Source: Thermoprotei archaeon
GTDB lineage: Archaea; Thermoproteota; Thermoprotei; Thermofilales; B20-G17
Assembly (NCBI GenBank): GCA_003650675.1
Contig: QMRH01000003.1
Span: 1-59,277, forward strand
Length of the DNA stretch: 59,277 nucleotides
Direction of reading: 5' to 3'
Both the position numbers and the translations under genes were made by a program. Below the pieces are notes generated by a model, which was given only the letters and a program-made list of their open reading frames with translations, was not told the origin of the DNA and did no database searches. Numbering within the stretch: position 1 is the stretch's first letter; the number at the start of each line of letters is the position of its first letter. Below, piece after piece: positions 7,284-15,961 of this stretch.

Positions 7284-8333
7284 TCAGGTTTCACTGAATT
7301 CCTGTATTATAGCTGGAATTGCTGCCTCAAGAAGTTTTATCGTGTTTAGGTAGTCGTCTATTCTAGCCATGGATAAGGGGGAGTGGATGTATCGGGCTGG
7401 CACGGAGACCGCTGAGACCGCTACACCCTCCCTAGCAAACTGTATTCTACCGGCATCGGTCCCGCTCTTCGGTGATATTTGAACCTGATATGGTATCTTG
7501 TTTTCTTCAGCCACCTTAATTATACATTTAAATAGCCGTGGGTTTGCTATCACGCTGGCGTCCATTATTCTGACCGCTGGACCCTTACCTGTTCGCGTCA
7601 CTTGGCTTTCAGGAGGTATACCAGGGGTATCCGCTGCTATCGTCCCTTCTATAGCCAATGCCGCTCTAGGAGCTATCCTATAGGATGCTACCACAGCACC
7701 CCGTAACCCCACCTCCTCCTGGACAGTGAAAGCCAGGTAAACCGACCCCTTTTCAACGGATTCAAGCCTCTTAGCCAAGTTGACTAGAACTGCGCATCCA
7801 AGCCTGTCGTCGAAGGCTTTGCCGAACATGAGATTACCGGAGGTGTAGAAAGGCTGGTGAAACGTTATAGGCGTACCCACCTTTATCCCCATTTTTTCAG
7901 CCTCTTCCCTGCTCTCAGCACCCACGTCTACGAAAAGGTCTTCTATGGTTACTGTGGGTTGCTCCCTTTTACCTCTAAGGAGATGTGGCGGTACGGAGCC
8001 AACTATCCCTAACCTGTCACCCTCTTCCGCCAGGACAACCACTTTGGCTCCCAAGGCTACATTGGGGTTGACGCCCCCTAAGTTCACTATCTTTAGGAAA
8101 CCGTTTTCAGTTATATGGGTGACCAGAAACCCTACTTCATCCATGTGCGCCGCTAGCATTACCTTAGGCTCGCCTTCACCTATCCTGGTTATCAAGTTTC
8201 CCATAGAATCCTCTATAACTTCATCTACATATGGTTCAACCATTTCCCTTATTATACCTCTCACCCTCTCCTCGAAACCTGGGGGAGAAGGAGCTTCAGA
8301 GAGCTTCCTCAACACCTCGACTTCAGGGTTCAT
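7284..8333 (-). CDS. M42-family metallo-aminopeptidase
   Basis: About 349 residues from ATG 8333, a start chosen because it follows the upstream stop by one base; a longer frame would run into that gene. M42 peptidases are cytoplasmic dodecameric (TET) aminopeptidases with two metals. Conserved features are AAHMDEVGF (first metal His and the adjacent Asp, near residue 63), FGKAFDDRLG (bridging Asp, near 175), VQEEVGLRGA (catalytic Glu and metal Glu, near 206) and PARYIHSP (metal His, near 317). It is probably co-transcribed with the uncharacterised gene upstream and would complete breakdown of proteasome peptides. Confidence 0.9.
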   Translation of the reverse strand: MNPEVEVLRKLSEAPSPPGFEERVRGIIREMVEPYVDEVIEDSMGNLITRIGEGEPKVMLAAHMDEVGFLVTHITENGFLKIVNLGGVNPNVALGAKVVVLAEEGDRLGIVGSVPPHLLRGKREQPTVTIEDLFVDVGAESREEAEKMGIKVGTPITFHQPFYTSGNLMFGKAFDDRLGCAVLVNLAKRLESVEKGSVYLAFTVQEEVGLRGAVVASYRIAPRAALAIEGTIAADTPGIPPESQVTRTGKGPAVRIMDASVIANPRLFKCIIKVAEENKIPYQVQISPKSGTDAGRIQFAREGVAVSAVSVPARYIHSPLSMARIDDYLNTIKLLEAAIPAIIQEFSET

Positions 8334-8334
8334 G

Positions 8335-9138
8335 CTACTCCACCTGTTTATACGATTTAACAACAGGTGAAATCAATAAAAGTTTTCGCCTACCTTCCAG
8401 TAGGAACAATTCTATATAGGCCTTCCATGCATCTATTTTTATGGACTTATATTCCCTCCCCTGTTCGATAGAAGCGAAGAAGGGTTTCGCCAGTAGATCC
8501 CTCAACCTTGATGCCGCCATTTCCCCGACCCAGTCTCCACCCCTCAACTCTACTATACCCCTTAGGATGAACATTCCATGGCTTCGGTCTATTTCCTCAA
8601 CATCGGCGGTAAATTCGACACTATTCTGCAACATGCTTCTCTTAGCCTTTACCATATAGAGAGAATCTATATCCAGTTCTTTGAGGAACCCTTTAGATTT
8701 AAGTGGTATTCTATTTAGGAGGAAAAATACTACAGCCTCATCCACTGCATTATATGAAGTGGAACCATAGACTACTGCCAGGGCATCCTCGGCATCCGCC
8801 AGAGCCCCAAAGAAGGTTTTAGGCAACGTCTCGGAAAAACAAGCTATCTTTCCCAGTAAGGTTTCCATGTTGAATCCAAAAGCTAGTCTAGCTTCTACAC
8901 CGTCGAAACCGAAGACCGTGAAGAAACAATCTCTAAACCTGTTCTTCCAGCCCTCTAGCCAGTCAGCTAACTCCCCTACCTTTAGCCTCGACGGCGCATC
9001 CCTGTACGCTGAAAAGTATATGCATTCATCGTGGATTCTTAAAGCTGGTCTCTTGAAGAGGGGGAAGGGTGGTGTAAATAATGTTAAGGGGTTGTCTAGA
9101 AGTACGGTCACCGGTACGCTGTACTCGTAGAAAACCAT
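8335..9138 (-). CDS. Uncharacterised protein, operon with M42 peptidase
   Basis: 267 residues; I do not recognise the family. There is no signal peptide, membrane segment or Cys motif. It looks like a soluble mixed alpha/beta protein; residues about 115-145 (LADAEDALAVVYGSTSYNA) may form a helix-strand unit. ATG at 9138. Its stop is one base before the M42 start, so the two are translated together. Confidence 0.6.
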   Translation of the reverse strand: MVFYEYSVPVTVLLDNPLTLFTPPFPLFKRPALRIHDECIYFSAYRDAPSRLKVGELADWLEGWKNRFRDCFFTVFGFDGVEARLAFGFNMETLLGKIACFSETLPKTFFGALADAEDALAVVYGSTSYNAVDEAVVFFLLNRIPLKSKGFLKELDIDSLYMVKAKRSMLQNSVEFTADVEEIDRSHGMFILRGIVELRGGDWVGEMAASRLRDLLAKPFFASIEQGREYKSIKIDAWKAYIELFLLEGRRKLLLISPVVKSYKQVE

Positions 9139-9185
9139 GCTATAAACCTATTCAACTATACCAGTCTAAAATAAAACGTTTACCA

Positions 9186-10334
9186 TCAATGGATCAACAG
9201 CAGAAATAAGGGTATCATGAAGAGTACGATCCGTTTGGCTAGAGACTTTAAGGAGTATTTGAAACGGTTGGAGAGGGTGCCTGAGAACATTGCTATTAGT
9301 ATCCATACGCTTGCAATGAACGTTAGGATAAGGTCTGTCGACGCCGCCCATCTAAGCCTATAGAGGAGTACGTATATAACACCGCCACCATAGATGCTCC
9401 ACGAGATTATGGGAAACATGTTTAATAACCCGATTCCCAGTCCCTCAAGGTCCTTTATAGCCCTCACAACTATCTTCAATCCAGTAAACTCCATCAAAGC
9501 TGTTATCAATGAAATCATGTCGAAGGTTGCTGGAACTATCGTAAAGAATAGCGTTGCCTTGATGAGGATGGCTCCAAGAGTGGTAATTATACCGACCATC
9601 CCTGCACCTATGGAGAGACCGAGAAGTATAATACCCTCCCTCACGTTGAGGAGGAGGTCGCCGTCCTTCACAGCGATTTCGCCCGGAGGATGCCAAGCGA
9701 TACCCACAATTTTCTTGAGGTCTTCGTTTAACTCGTCTACCTTGCTTAAGGCGATGATGGAGGGGAACATTATGAATAGGCAGACGAGAAATATAAACCA
9801 CATTAGAATAGGATTGTACTCGTATGAGGCTACAAGGAATATGGATAAAACTATGCCCAAGGTGAGGCAGGTGACAAGATAATAGTAGTTTAAGTCGACT
9901 TCCCTTGAGGTATCCTGTTTATTCAGTATTACAAAGGTGTAGGTTTCCCTAATGTCGTTGATGAAGGTTATGAACCGTCTTACCAGGATGGTGAAGAAGT
10001 AGAAGAAACGGCTGTGTTTCAGCGGGGGTTGGTCGACCTCCTTTCCCTCGAGTATTTTGCCCGAAACCAGGCGTATGAGGATAAACGTGAAGAAGTAAAC
10101 CTCTATGGAAATCAGTATGCTCGTCCATAGGTACTCGACGTTGTTCCAGTAGATTTCACCGACATTCCTTGCTGTTTCGCTGAAAAACGACAGAACCTCC
10201 GAGACCACCATATTATATGTGGGTTTTATGTAGCTGTTATCCAAGAACATGTAGAGTACTAGAAATATGACTACAGTCAGGAGGAAAACCAATACTATAG
10301 CTATCTTTTTAGATCTCTTCTGAGGCTTAGACAT
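9186..10334 (-). CDS. Polytopic membrane protein of unknown function
   Basis: About 382 residues from ATG 10334. A longer frame from 10463 would add 43 residues upstream of a likely TATA box (TTTTATATCT on the minus strand, about 10368-10377), so the shorter start is preferred. It has about eight to ten hydrophobic segments, with a cytoplasmic-looking segment around KVDELNEDLKKIVGIAW HPPG between them. No transporter signature is recognised. It appears to be a single-gene transcript divergent from the oxidoreductase gene at 10508. Confidence 0.6.
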   Translation of the reverse strand: MSKPQKRSKKIAIVLVFLLTVVIFLVLYMFLDNSYIKPTYNMVVSEVLSFFSETARNVGEIYWNNVEYLWTSILISIEVYFFTFILIRLVSGKILEGKEVDQPPLKHSRFFYFFTILVRRFITFINDIRETYTFVILNKQDTSREVDLNYYYLVTCLTLGIVLSIFLVASYEYNPILMWFIFLVCLFIMFPSIIALSKVDELNEDLKKIVGIAWHPPGEIAVKDGDLLLNVREGIILLGLSIGAGMVGIITTLGAILIKATLFFTIVPATFDMISLITALMEFTGLKIVVRAIKDLEGLGIGLLNMFPIISWSIYGGGVIYVLLYRLRWAASTDLILTFIASVWILIAMFSGTLSNRFKYSLKSLAKRIVLFMIPLFLLLIH

Positions 10335-10507
10335 GTTCTCTTGGTTTATTGAAATATAGCAACATAGATATAAAACCTGCTTCCGAAATAAAGTTTCAAC
10401 GCCGTTTAAAGGACTTTCAGGTAGAAAGAAAACAGGTGTCGACATAACCTCACATAAATACATAGGTTAATTAGAAGGCTTAATGGGAAGTATTGTGGAG
10501 CCTGTAT

Positions 10508-11458
10508 ATGGATAGGATTCGTATAGGGATTATAGGCGTCAAGGGGATAGGATCCGTCTACATGAACGTTGTTAGAGCTATAAGCGATGCAAGGCTCGTA
10601 GCTGTAACCGGGCCACAGGACGCGTATCCTCGTGTATCCGAGCGAGATGTAAGGTTCTTTGACGACGCCTTAGAAATGCTGGAGGAAACGCGGTTGGATG
10701 CCGTTATAATTACATGGCAACACGGCGAAGAGCTTGTAAAAGAGGCTTTAAAAAGGAAGATACCGGTTTTAAAGGAGCCGCCTTTAGCATACCCTGTGGA
10801 GGTTGCTGAAAACCTTGTAGAGGTTGCCAGGGAAAATAAGGTAACGTTGATGGTTAGCACACCTAGAAGATATACAACCATGTTTCAACATGCCAAGAGA
10901 ATAATCGATGAAAACGTTGTAGGCGGGGTTCTAATGGCGAGAGGATGCGGTATAGTGGATTCAACACGGTTTAGGGTTGAGGGGGATTTCGATCCTCTAG
11001 TCAGCACAGTCTACGGCATGCTGGATCTATACTTATGGTTTTTCGGTAAACCACTGAAGATATATTCTAGTTGCATAGGTGAACAAGGTCTACTGTCAGG
11101 ATGCAAGAAGGGTCTATTTAACCTGCATTTCCAAAACGATGTTATAGGCTCCCTTGTTTTCGGATACTCCGCCGGAATGCAGGAGGAGAACATTGTTGTC
11201 TACTTCGAGAAGGGAACGATGCTAGCCTCCTGGAATGAACTCCATGTCCAAAATTCCGCTGGATCTATAATCACCAGGGAACTGAAAATCGGCAGGTACT
11301 TTCAAGACGCCCTACGGTTGCAAGTTGAAAGGTTTATCAGGATCGTTCAAACTAGAAATAGAGGTGAACGGGATTTAAAGGAGGCTTTAAACATGGTTAA
11401 AATACTGGATCTAGCTTTAAAGTCTTGTAGAGAGGGAAGGGAAGTTGCCATCCCATAA
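10508..11458 (+). CDS. Gfo/Idh/MocA-family NAD(P)-dependent oxidoreductase
   Basis: About 316 residues from ATG 10508. The N-terminal Rossmann motif GIIGVKGIGSVY is near residues 6-17. The family's EKP motif appears as KEPPLAYP, keeping the Lys-Glu-Pro order shifted. The second half is the alpha/beta substrate domain. These enzymes oxidise sugar or cyclitol hydroxyls; the substrate is not clear here. The 3' end overlaps the surE start by 14 bp, so the two are coupled. Confidence 0.8.
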   Translation: MDRIRIGIIGVKGIGSVYMNVVRAISDARLVAVTGPQDAYPRVSERDVRFFDDALEMLEETRLDAVIITWQHGEELVKEALKRKIPVLKEPPLAYPVEVAENLVEVARENKVTLMVSTPRRYTTMFQHAKRIIDENVVGGVLMARGCGIVDSTRFRVEGDFDPLVSTVYGMLDLYLWFFGKPLKIYSSCIGEQGLLSGCKKGLFNLHFQNDVIGSLVFGYSAGMQEENIVVYFEKGTMLASWNELHVQNSAGSIITRELKIGRYFQDALRLQVERFIRIVQTRNRGERDLKEALNMVKILDLALKSCREGREVAIP

Positions 11459-12242
11459 AAGGTTTAAAATACTCATCACCAACGATGATGGCCCATTCAG
11501 CCCCGGGTTGAAGCTACTTTACGATGCAGTTAAAGACCTTGGCGAATGTTTTGTGGTCGTACCTGAAACACCTAAATCAGCCAGCGGGTTGGGCATAACC
11601 TTACATAAGCCGTTAAGGATAAAGAGGCTGGTAGTACAGGACGTACCGATGTACCTTGTGAACGGCGCGCCGAGCGACATAATCTACGTTGCAGAAAACT
11701 CCGTGTGCGGTAGACCCAACCTAGTTCTCTCTGGAGTTAACATAGGAGATAATACGAGCGTCCAGGTTGTGCTCTCCTCCGGCACCGTTGGAGCAGCCCT
11801 CCAAGCCGCACTAGAAAACATCCCTGGAATCTCGTTCAGCGTGGCTGCGGACTCCCCGGAAAAACTGGAGGAAAAAGAGCTATGGCAAAGCATATGGAAA
11901 GCCATTAGAATGTTGGTTAAACACGTGGTTGAAGAAGGGTTCCCGGAGGGTGTAGACGTACTTAACGTAAATTTTCCTTCAAAGCCCGCCAAGACCTTCA
12001 AATACGCCCCTCTAGCTAGACTGAGATTCAGCAATCTAGTTGTAAAGCGTAGAGACCCCCGTGGAGTCGACTACTACTGGCTATATGGAGAACCCGTCCA
12101 GCCGGAGCCGGGCACCGATGTCTACACCGTTTTAGTGGAGGAAAAGATCTCCGTAACCCCCATATCTATAAGGGGTCTAACCGGACCCAGTGAACCGGTT
12201 TTAAAGTTGCTTAAAAGACTATCTGTTTATTTGAGTATTTAG
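11445..12242 (+). CDS. surE: SurE 5'/3'-nucleotidase
   Basis: 265 residues from TTG 11445. The metal-binding ILITNDDGPFSPG is near residues 9-21, followed by SASGLGITLHKPLR, NGAPSD and LSGVNIGDN, all SurE signatures. SurE removes phosphate from nucleoside monophosphates and short polyphosphates in the cytoplasm. Full family length. It overlaps the oxidoreductase gene upstream, which is unusual company for surE and suggests only shared transcription. Its stop is about 60 bases before the RNA-A transcript. Confidence 0.93.
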   Translation: MPSHKRFKILITNDDGPFSPGLKLLYDAVKDLGECFVVVPETPKSASGLGITLHKPLRIKRLVVQDVPMYLVNGAPSDIIYVAENSVCGRPNLVLSGVNIGDNTSVQVVLSSGTVGAALQAALENIPGISFSVAADSPEKLEEKELWQSIWKAIRMLVKHVVEEGFPEGVDVLNVNFPSKPAKTFKYAPLARLRFSNLVVKRRDPRGVDYYWLYGEPVQPEPGTDVYTVLVEEKISVTPISIRGLTGPSEPVLKLLKRLSVYLSI

Positions 12243-12271
12243 GGTATTTTGGAAATTATGGAAACTCAAAG

Positions 12272-12282
12272 CTTATATATGG
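12272..12282 (+). promoter_or_regulatory. TATA box of RNA-A
   Basis: CTTATATATGG lies 25-30 bases before the 5' end of the conserved RNA segment, with an A-rich BRE-like stretch (GAAACTCAAA) directly upstream. It lies downstream of the surE stop, so RNA-A has its own promoter. Confidence 0.6.
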
Positions 12283-12300
12283 CGTTTTATCTACTCACCT

Positions 12301-12475
12301 CAGATGCCATCAGGCTTAGCCGATGACGGCACTCCCCGTAACCCGCACCCTGTGGTGTGCGAGAATGTAGCTCCCGATGAACCACCGATAGAGATGAGGT
12401 GACTGAGGGAGAAGCCCGTGCAAGTTCCCATAATATCAAAAATATCCAAAACATCATGCACGGGCAACCACTAAG
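12301..12475 (+). ncRNA. RNA-A: structured small RNA, apparent paralogue of RNA-B
   Basis: About 175 nt with no reading frame, placed about 25 bases after a TATA box. Helices that can be drawn: GCCG/CGGC around ATGA (12319-12330); an imperfect hairpin at 12344-12361; CTCCC (12371-12375) with GGGAG (12407-12411); and a perfect 9-bp pairing of GCCCGTGCA (12414-12422) with TGCACGGGC (12457-12465) around a 34-nt A/T-rich loop. The CTCCC/GGGAG stem encloses GATGA and CTGA, as in a box C/D kink-turn. It shares the 5' motif AGCCGATGA, a GGGA(T)GAA(G)CCC motif and the exact 17-mer at 12455-12471 with RNA-B. It does not look like RNase P, SRP RNA, 5S rRNA or tRNA. Confidence 0.6.
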
Positions 12476-12487
12476 AGAAACAGGTTT

Positions 12488-13636
12488 CTAAGAAAGTTTT
12501 TTCTCGATGAACTCTAGGAGCCTATTGAATGCCAGGATCCTTGATGTACTGGGGCTACTGATCGGTCCGGGCCTTTTCATGTAGAAGGCGTTTACCTCGT
12601 AGATTGTTCCCTTAAAACCGTTTTCTAAAGCTAGTTTGGCTAAGCGGACTAGGTCGACTATATAACCCGCCAAAGCTGGACTATCGTTAACCCTCATATT
12701 GATAAATATCTCGTCTACAGCCCCGTTAAAAGACACATATTCAATGTGCATGGCAACGAACTTTTTGTCCCCCAATGGTTTAAGGTAGCCTGTAGGCTTG
12801 ATGTAGTGTGGGGCTTCGTATTCCAAGATATCTTTAACGATGCTGGATTTCGTTGCCTCCTTCGCTCTATTCCTTTCCTCGTTTAACAAGGCAAGGAAGT
12901 CCATGTTACCTCCTATGTTGAACTGTGTGATGGATCTAACAAACCTGTTTCTCTCCTTTAAATGCTCCAGCAGGTCGGCTGTTAACGGTGTTGCGCCAGT
13001 GGCTCCATCATCTCCTAAAATCAGGCTACTGGACTCTTCGGCCATCTTAACATATCCGGGGCTGTTGGCTAATAACACAGGTATGAGATTTACGTAAGCT
13101 ATTTTCCTTCCCCTTTCCGCGTACTTGAATGCTAGATATGCGTATACCTGGCTCGGCACCAAGCCTACTCCTCCCTTCTCGATCTTCTCTTCAACCTGTC
13201 TTATGTCAGTCACTAGGGAAGATTTCTGGGTGGTGCAAACATCCACGATGACATCTGGTTTAAGCTTCTCGTACAGGCTGTAAAATTCGTCGAGAGCCTC
13301 TTTAAACTCAAGTTCTCTATCTAACGAACTCACCGGAATGTTAAGGTCTTTTAGGGACCGCATTTCAACACCTTTATATACTTTAACTTTCCTCAGGGAT
13401 TCCGGGACATTGCCAAATCCATAGAATTCGGTAGCAACCTGGTAGACGTCTTTACCCGTTTTTCTTGAATCCACCTCAACTGAACCAACCAACTCAATGT
13501 CCTTAAAGCCATATTTCAAAGGCATATCTGCTAAGGGTACTCCATAGGGCTTTAACTCCCCTCTCTTTATCCTCTCCAACCCCACTGCGAAAATCGTTCC
13601 AACAACTCCCTGACCCAACATCAAAACCCTTATCAT
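12488..13636 (-). CDS. ino1: myo-inositol-1-phosphate synthase
   Basis: About 382 residues from ATG 13636. Converts glucose 6-phosphate to inositol 3-phosphate with NAD; in archaea the product feeds archaetidylinositol lipids and, in hyperthermophiles, di-inositol phosphate solutes. The NAD-binding LMLGQGVVGTIFAVG is at the N-terminus. Family motifs LIPVLLANSPGYV, GDDGATGATPLTADLL and QFNIGGNMDF are present. Two palindromes between this gene and the divergent padR gene suggest PadR control. Confidence 0.92.
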   Translation of the reverse strand: MIRVLMLGQGVVGTIFAVGLERIKRGELKPYGVPLADMPLKYGFKDIELVGSVEVDSRKTGKDVYQVATEFYGFGNVPESLRKVKVYKGVEMRSLKDLNIPVSSLDRELEFKEALDEFYSLYEKLKPDVIVDVCTTQKSSLVTDIRQVEEKIEKGGVGLVPSQVYAYLAFKYAERGRKIAYVNLIPVLLANSPGYVKMAEESSSLILGDDGATGATPLTADLLEHLKERNRFVRSITQFNIGGNMDFLALLNEERNRAKEATKSSIVKDILEYEAPHYIKPTGYLKPLGDKKFVAMHIEYVSFNGAVDEIFINMRVNDSPALAGYIVDLVRLAKLALENGFKGTIYEVNAFYMKRPGPISSPSTSRILAFNRLLEFIEKKLS

Positions 13637-13649
13637 TGCAACCGCCAAC

Positions 13650-13694
13650 TATCTAACGGTCATTAGATACAATCTATCTAATAGCCATTAGATA
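13650..13694. promoter_or_regulatory. Two tandem PadR-type operators
   Basis: Two 20-bp near-identical palindromes: TATCTAACGGTCATTAGATA (13650-13669) and TATCTAATAGCCATTAGATA (13675-13694), 25 bp start to start, consensus TATCTAA-N6-TTAGATA. They lie between ino1, whose start is 14 bases away, and the padR gene. The ino1-proximal copy sits between the ino1 start and its likely TATA (TTAAATATC on the minus strand), where a bound protein would block transcription. AT-rich dyads of this kind are typical PadR sites; the match to this PadR is inference from position. Confidence 0.7.
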
Positions 13695-13764
13695 TTTAAG
13701 TCTATCTCCCCACCACCCATCCCCAAGATAGGTAAAGGTTTAATATCCTTAGGCAGGGAGACTA

Positions 13765-14112
13765 TTGAGGAATCTTCTGATGAAAGAGGTTAAACCTATT
13801 CGGAGGCTTAAGCGTAAGCTGGGTATAGAGGTACTCTGGCTTTTTCTTCTCTCCCAGCTGGCTGAAGGAGACTCCTACGCCTACGAGCTAATAAAATTCA
13901 TTGAGGAAAAATATGGTTTTAATCCAGGTAAAGTGTTACCCTACGTTGTTTTGAAAAGACTTGAAAACGAGGGGTATGTGGAATCCTACCTAAAGGATAA
14001 AAGGAAGTACTACAGGCTGACTCCACAGGGAATCGCCCTTCTTAAAGAGGGAATCGCGTACATAAAGTTAGTTTTAAATAATCTCGAGAAAAGTCTGACG
14101 GAAGATATTTGA
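13765..14112 (+). CDS. PadR-family winged-helix regulator
   Basis: 115 residues from TTG 13765; ATG at 13780 is an equally good start. GDSYAYELIKFIEEKYGF, then GKVLPYVVLKRLENEGYV and YYRLTPQGIALLKEG are the classic PadR helix-turn-helix, wing and last helix. A TATA-like TTTAATATCC at 13740 suits near-leaderless transcription. Two palindromes upstream suggest it represses ino1 and possibly itself. Its stop overlaps the start of the carrier gene downstream. Confidence 0.88.
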   Translation: MRNLLMKEVKPIRRLKRKLGIEVLWLFLLSQLAEGDSYAYELIKFIEEKYGFNPGKVLPYVVLKRLENEGYVESYLKDKRKYYRLTPQGIALLKEGIAYIKLVLNNLEKSLTEDI

Positions 14113-15008
14113 GTAGGGTAAGGGACATGGAGAAGCTGATATCTGCTCTTCTAGAATTCTACATACCGTTAATAGTAGCTGTAGTATACAAGCTGTTTTA
14201 TAAGCCACCAGACCGCACCTCAAGGGACCTCTCGAAGCTGGTTTTATACTTTTTTCTACCGATACTCCTCTTCAATTCGGTTTCGGGGAAAAATCTCCTT
14301 GATCTGGCCGGAACCTTCATTATAATGATTGCTGCATCGGCTTTAACCATCACCGTCTCCTTGGTTTCAGCTTTAATTCTGTTTAAAGGGGACCTGGAGA
14401 TCGTTCTCCCCTCCTTCTATGTTAACGCAGCCTATCTGCCCCTCCCTATAGCAATGTCTCTTTGGGGTGAAGCAAGCATCCATCTCATAGGATTCTACGT
14501 GCTATTTAACGCCACTACAGGCAACCTTCTAGCCCCATTCCTCCTAGGTAGAGATATAAAGGAGGGAGTAAAGAGGATTGTACGGTATCCTCCTCTCTAT
14601 GGAATAACACTAGGATTTCTTTGTTCCCTTATGGGCTTCAGGCTACCACCATACCTCGCCGAACCCCTCTACACCACCGGCTCCCTTGCACCTCCACTCG
14701 CCCTCGTGGTGATAGGGTTACAGACCGAGAAGACGGGGAACCTGCTCGACGGGAGTGTAATGAAGCTTAGTGTAATCAGGTTTTTCATCTCCCCGCTGGC
14801 AACCTACCTGGCTCTACCGTTTATAGTATCTCCCGAGTCTTTAGCCTTTAAAGTAGCGTTATTAGAATCCTTTATGCCGCCAGCCGTCACAAACGTAATT
14901 CTTGCAAATGAATTCCTGGAAAAATCCGATCGAATAGTTAGAATAGTGTTGGAAACAACGATAATCTCCACCCTGTTCATACCAGCATTCCTACTCCTAA
15001 TGAAATAA
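14109..15008 (+). CDS. Auxin efflux carrier (AEC) family transporter
   Basis: 299 residues from TTG 14109, overlapping the padR stop by 4 bases. About ten hydrophobic segments in two similar halves, with motifs LSKLVLYFFLPILLFNSVSG and, in the second half, SFMPPAVTNVILANEF, as in AEC/BART-superfamily carriers. The family exports or imports organic acids and amino acids in prokaryotes; the substrate is unknown here. Translational coupling suggests padR controls this carrier together with ino1. Confidence 0.85.
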   Translation: MSRVRDMEKLISALLEFYIPLIVAVVYKLFYKPPDRTSRDLSKLVLYFFLPILLFNSVSGKNLLDLAGTFIIMIAASALTITVSLVSALILFKGDLEIVLPSFYVNAAYLPLPIAMSLWGEASIHLIGFYVLFNATTGNLLAPFLLGRDIKEGVKRIVRYPPLYGITLGFLCSLMGFRLPPYLAEPLYTTGSLAPPLALVVIGLQTEKTGNLLDGSVMKLSVIRFFISPLATYLALPFIVSPESLAFKVALLESFMPPAVTNVILANEFLEKSDRIVRIVLETTIISTLFIPAFLLLMK

Positions 15009-15010
15009 CA

Positions 15011-15451
15011 TTAAGTATGAACATAAAATTGACAACTTTTTGCCTCACTTTCGAACCACTTCACCATCCCTTTTAATATCTGTGCGGAATGTCTAGTGCC
15101 CTCCTTGTATGGAGTTTCACGAATACATAAACGAGGTTCCAATAGCCTCCTAAACCAGAGAGCATTTAATAAAATTATAGGTGAGTATTTTCCATCCAAT
15201 ATACAGCTGAAGTCTGATTTTTCAATATCGTTCATAGCATTTAACGACTCTATTAGCTCATCTTCACTGAAGTGCTGAGTAGATGGTATCATATAGGTGA
15301 CTAGCTTTTGTATTTCCTTTATATATTCATGTATAAAATTAAGATATCTAGGGTATCTCTTCATATAACGTCTTACATATCTAAATATTTTATATATCCT
15401 CTTAGATAATTCATTGCTCTTCTCTTCAAGAACGGTAACTAGATCGTCCAT
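15011..15451 (-). CDS. Hypothetical protein
   Basis: 146 residues, rich in Tyr, Arg and Ile, mostly helical with no membrane segment. An N-terminal coiled-coil-like region (about 5-55) precedes a second helical part. I recognise no family. ATG 15451. It converges with the AEC transporter with only 2 bases between the stops, and next to it is a decayed gene, so the locus may be a recent acquisition. Confidence 0.5.
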   Translation of the reverse strand: MDDLVTVLEEKSNELSKRIYKIFRYVRRYMKRYPRYLNFIHEYIKEIQKLVTYMIPSTQHFSEDELIESLNAMNDIEKSDFSCILDGKYSPIILLNALWFRRLLEPRLCIRETPYKEGTRHSAQILKGMVKWFESEAKSCQFYVHT

Positions 15452-15504
15452 AAATAGATAGATGTAAAGAAAACACGCATAATTTCTAACAGCATCAGGT
15501 GGAT

Positions 15505-15939
15505 GATTCCGCCAAGTAATTTCATTTCCAAGACAATATAAGTACTAGCTCTGCGACTCGATATCTAAGAGGACTTTATCGACTGGGACTTATTAGAAGA
15601 AGGGAAAGAAGAAGTAAGGGAGGTAAAGAAGTCATATATTATCGATAGAACATTGGAGAGGGTCTACGTTATGTCTAATGCTATCAGTGGCGAAATGCGG
15701 GTAATCTCGTTAATTAAGGTTAAAGGTGAATTGGACAGTAATATTCTCAAAGAAAAGTCCTTGATTCGGCGAAGAAATTAGGTATCGAAAACATCGAAAT
15801 AGTTGAGACTTTAGGTAGGGTAGATTATGCGTTAATTTACGGAGCTAAAAGTATCGAGGATGTCAATAAATTTGCTTTAGAGATCCGTAAAATACCCGAT
15901 GTAGTTGACGGTGAAACTTTAATAGGGTTAATAAAATAG
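15505..15939 (+). pseudogene. Frameshifted Lrp/AsnC-like regulator
   Basis: Read across frames, a helix-turn-helix remnant (SSATRYLRGLYRLGLI, about 15545-15592) is followed in another frame by MRVISLIKVKGELDS (from about 15695), and after a second shift near 15750 by LDSAKKLGIENIEIV and then DYALIYGAKSIEDVNKFAL to the stop at 15939. The last part matches the Lrp ligand-binding (RAM) domain. At least two frameshifts and no in-frame start make it a pseudogene unless there are sequencing errors. Confidence 0.65.
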
Positions 15940-15961
15940 TTTTTCTTACATTTAACAATTT

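Noticed and set aside
12414-12471. CRISPR repeat-spacer-repeat
   Set aside because: A 34-nt segment lies between inverted, not direct, repeats, with a single unit and no cas genes.
12301-12475. RNA-A as a typical box C/D sRNA
   Set aside because: The stem, GATGA and CTGA fit a kink-turn, but the RNA is about three times the usual archaeal size and clear D' and second guide boxes are missing. I keep it as a possible part, not as the whole identity.
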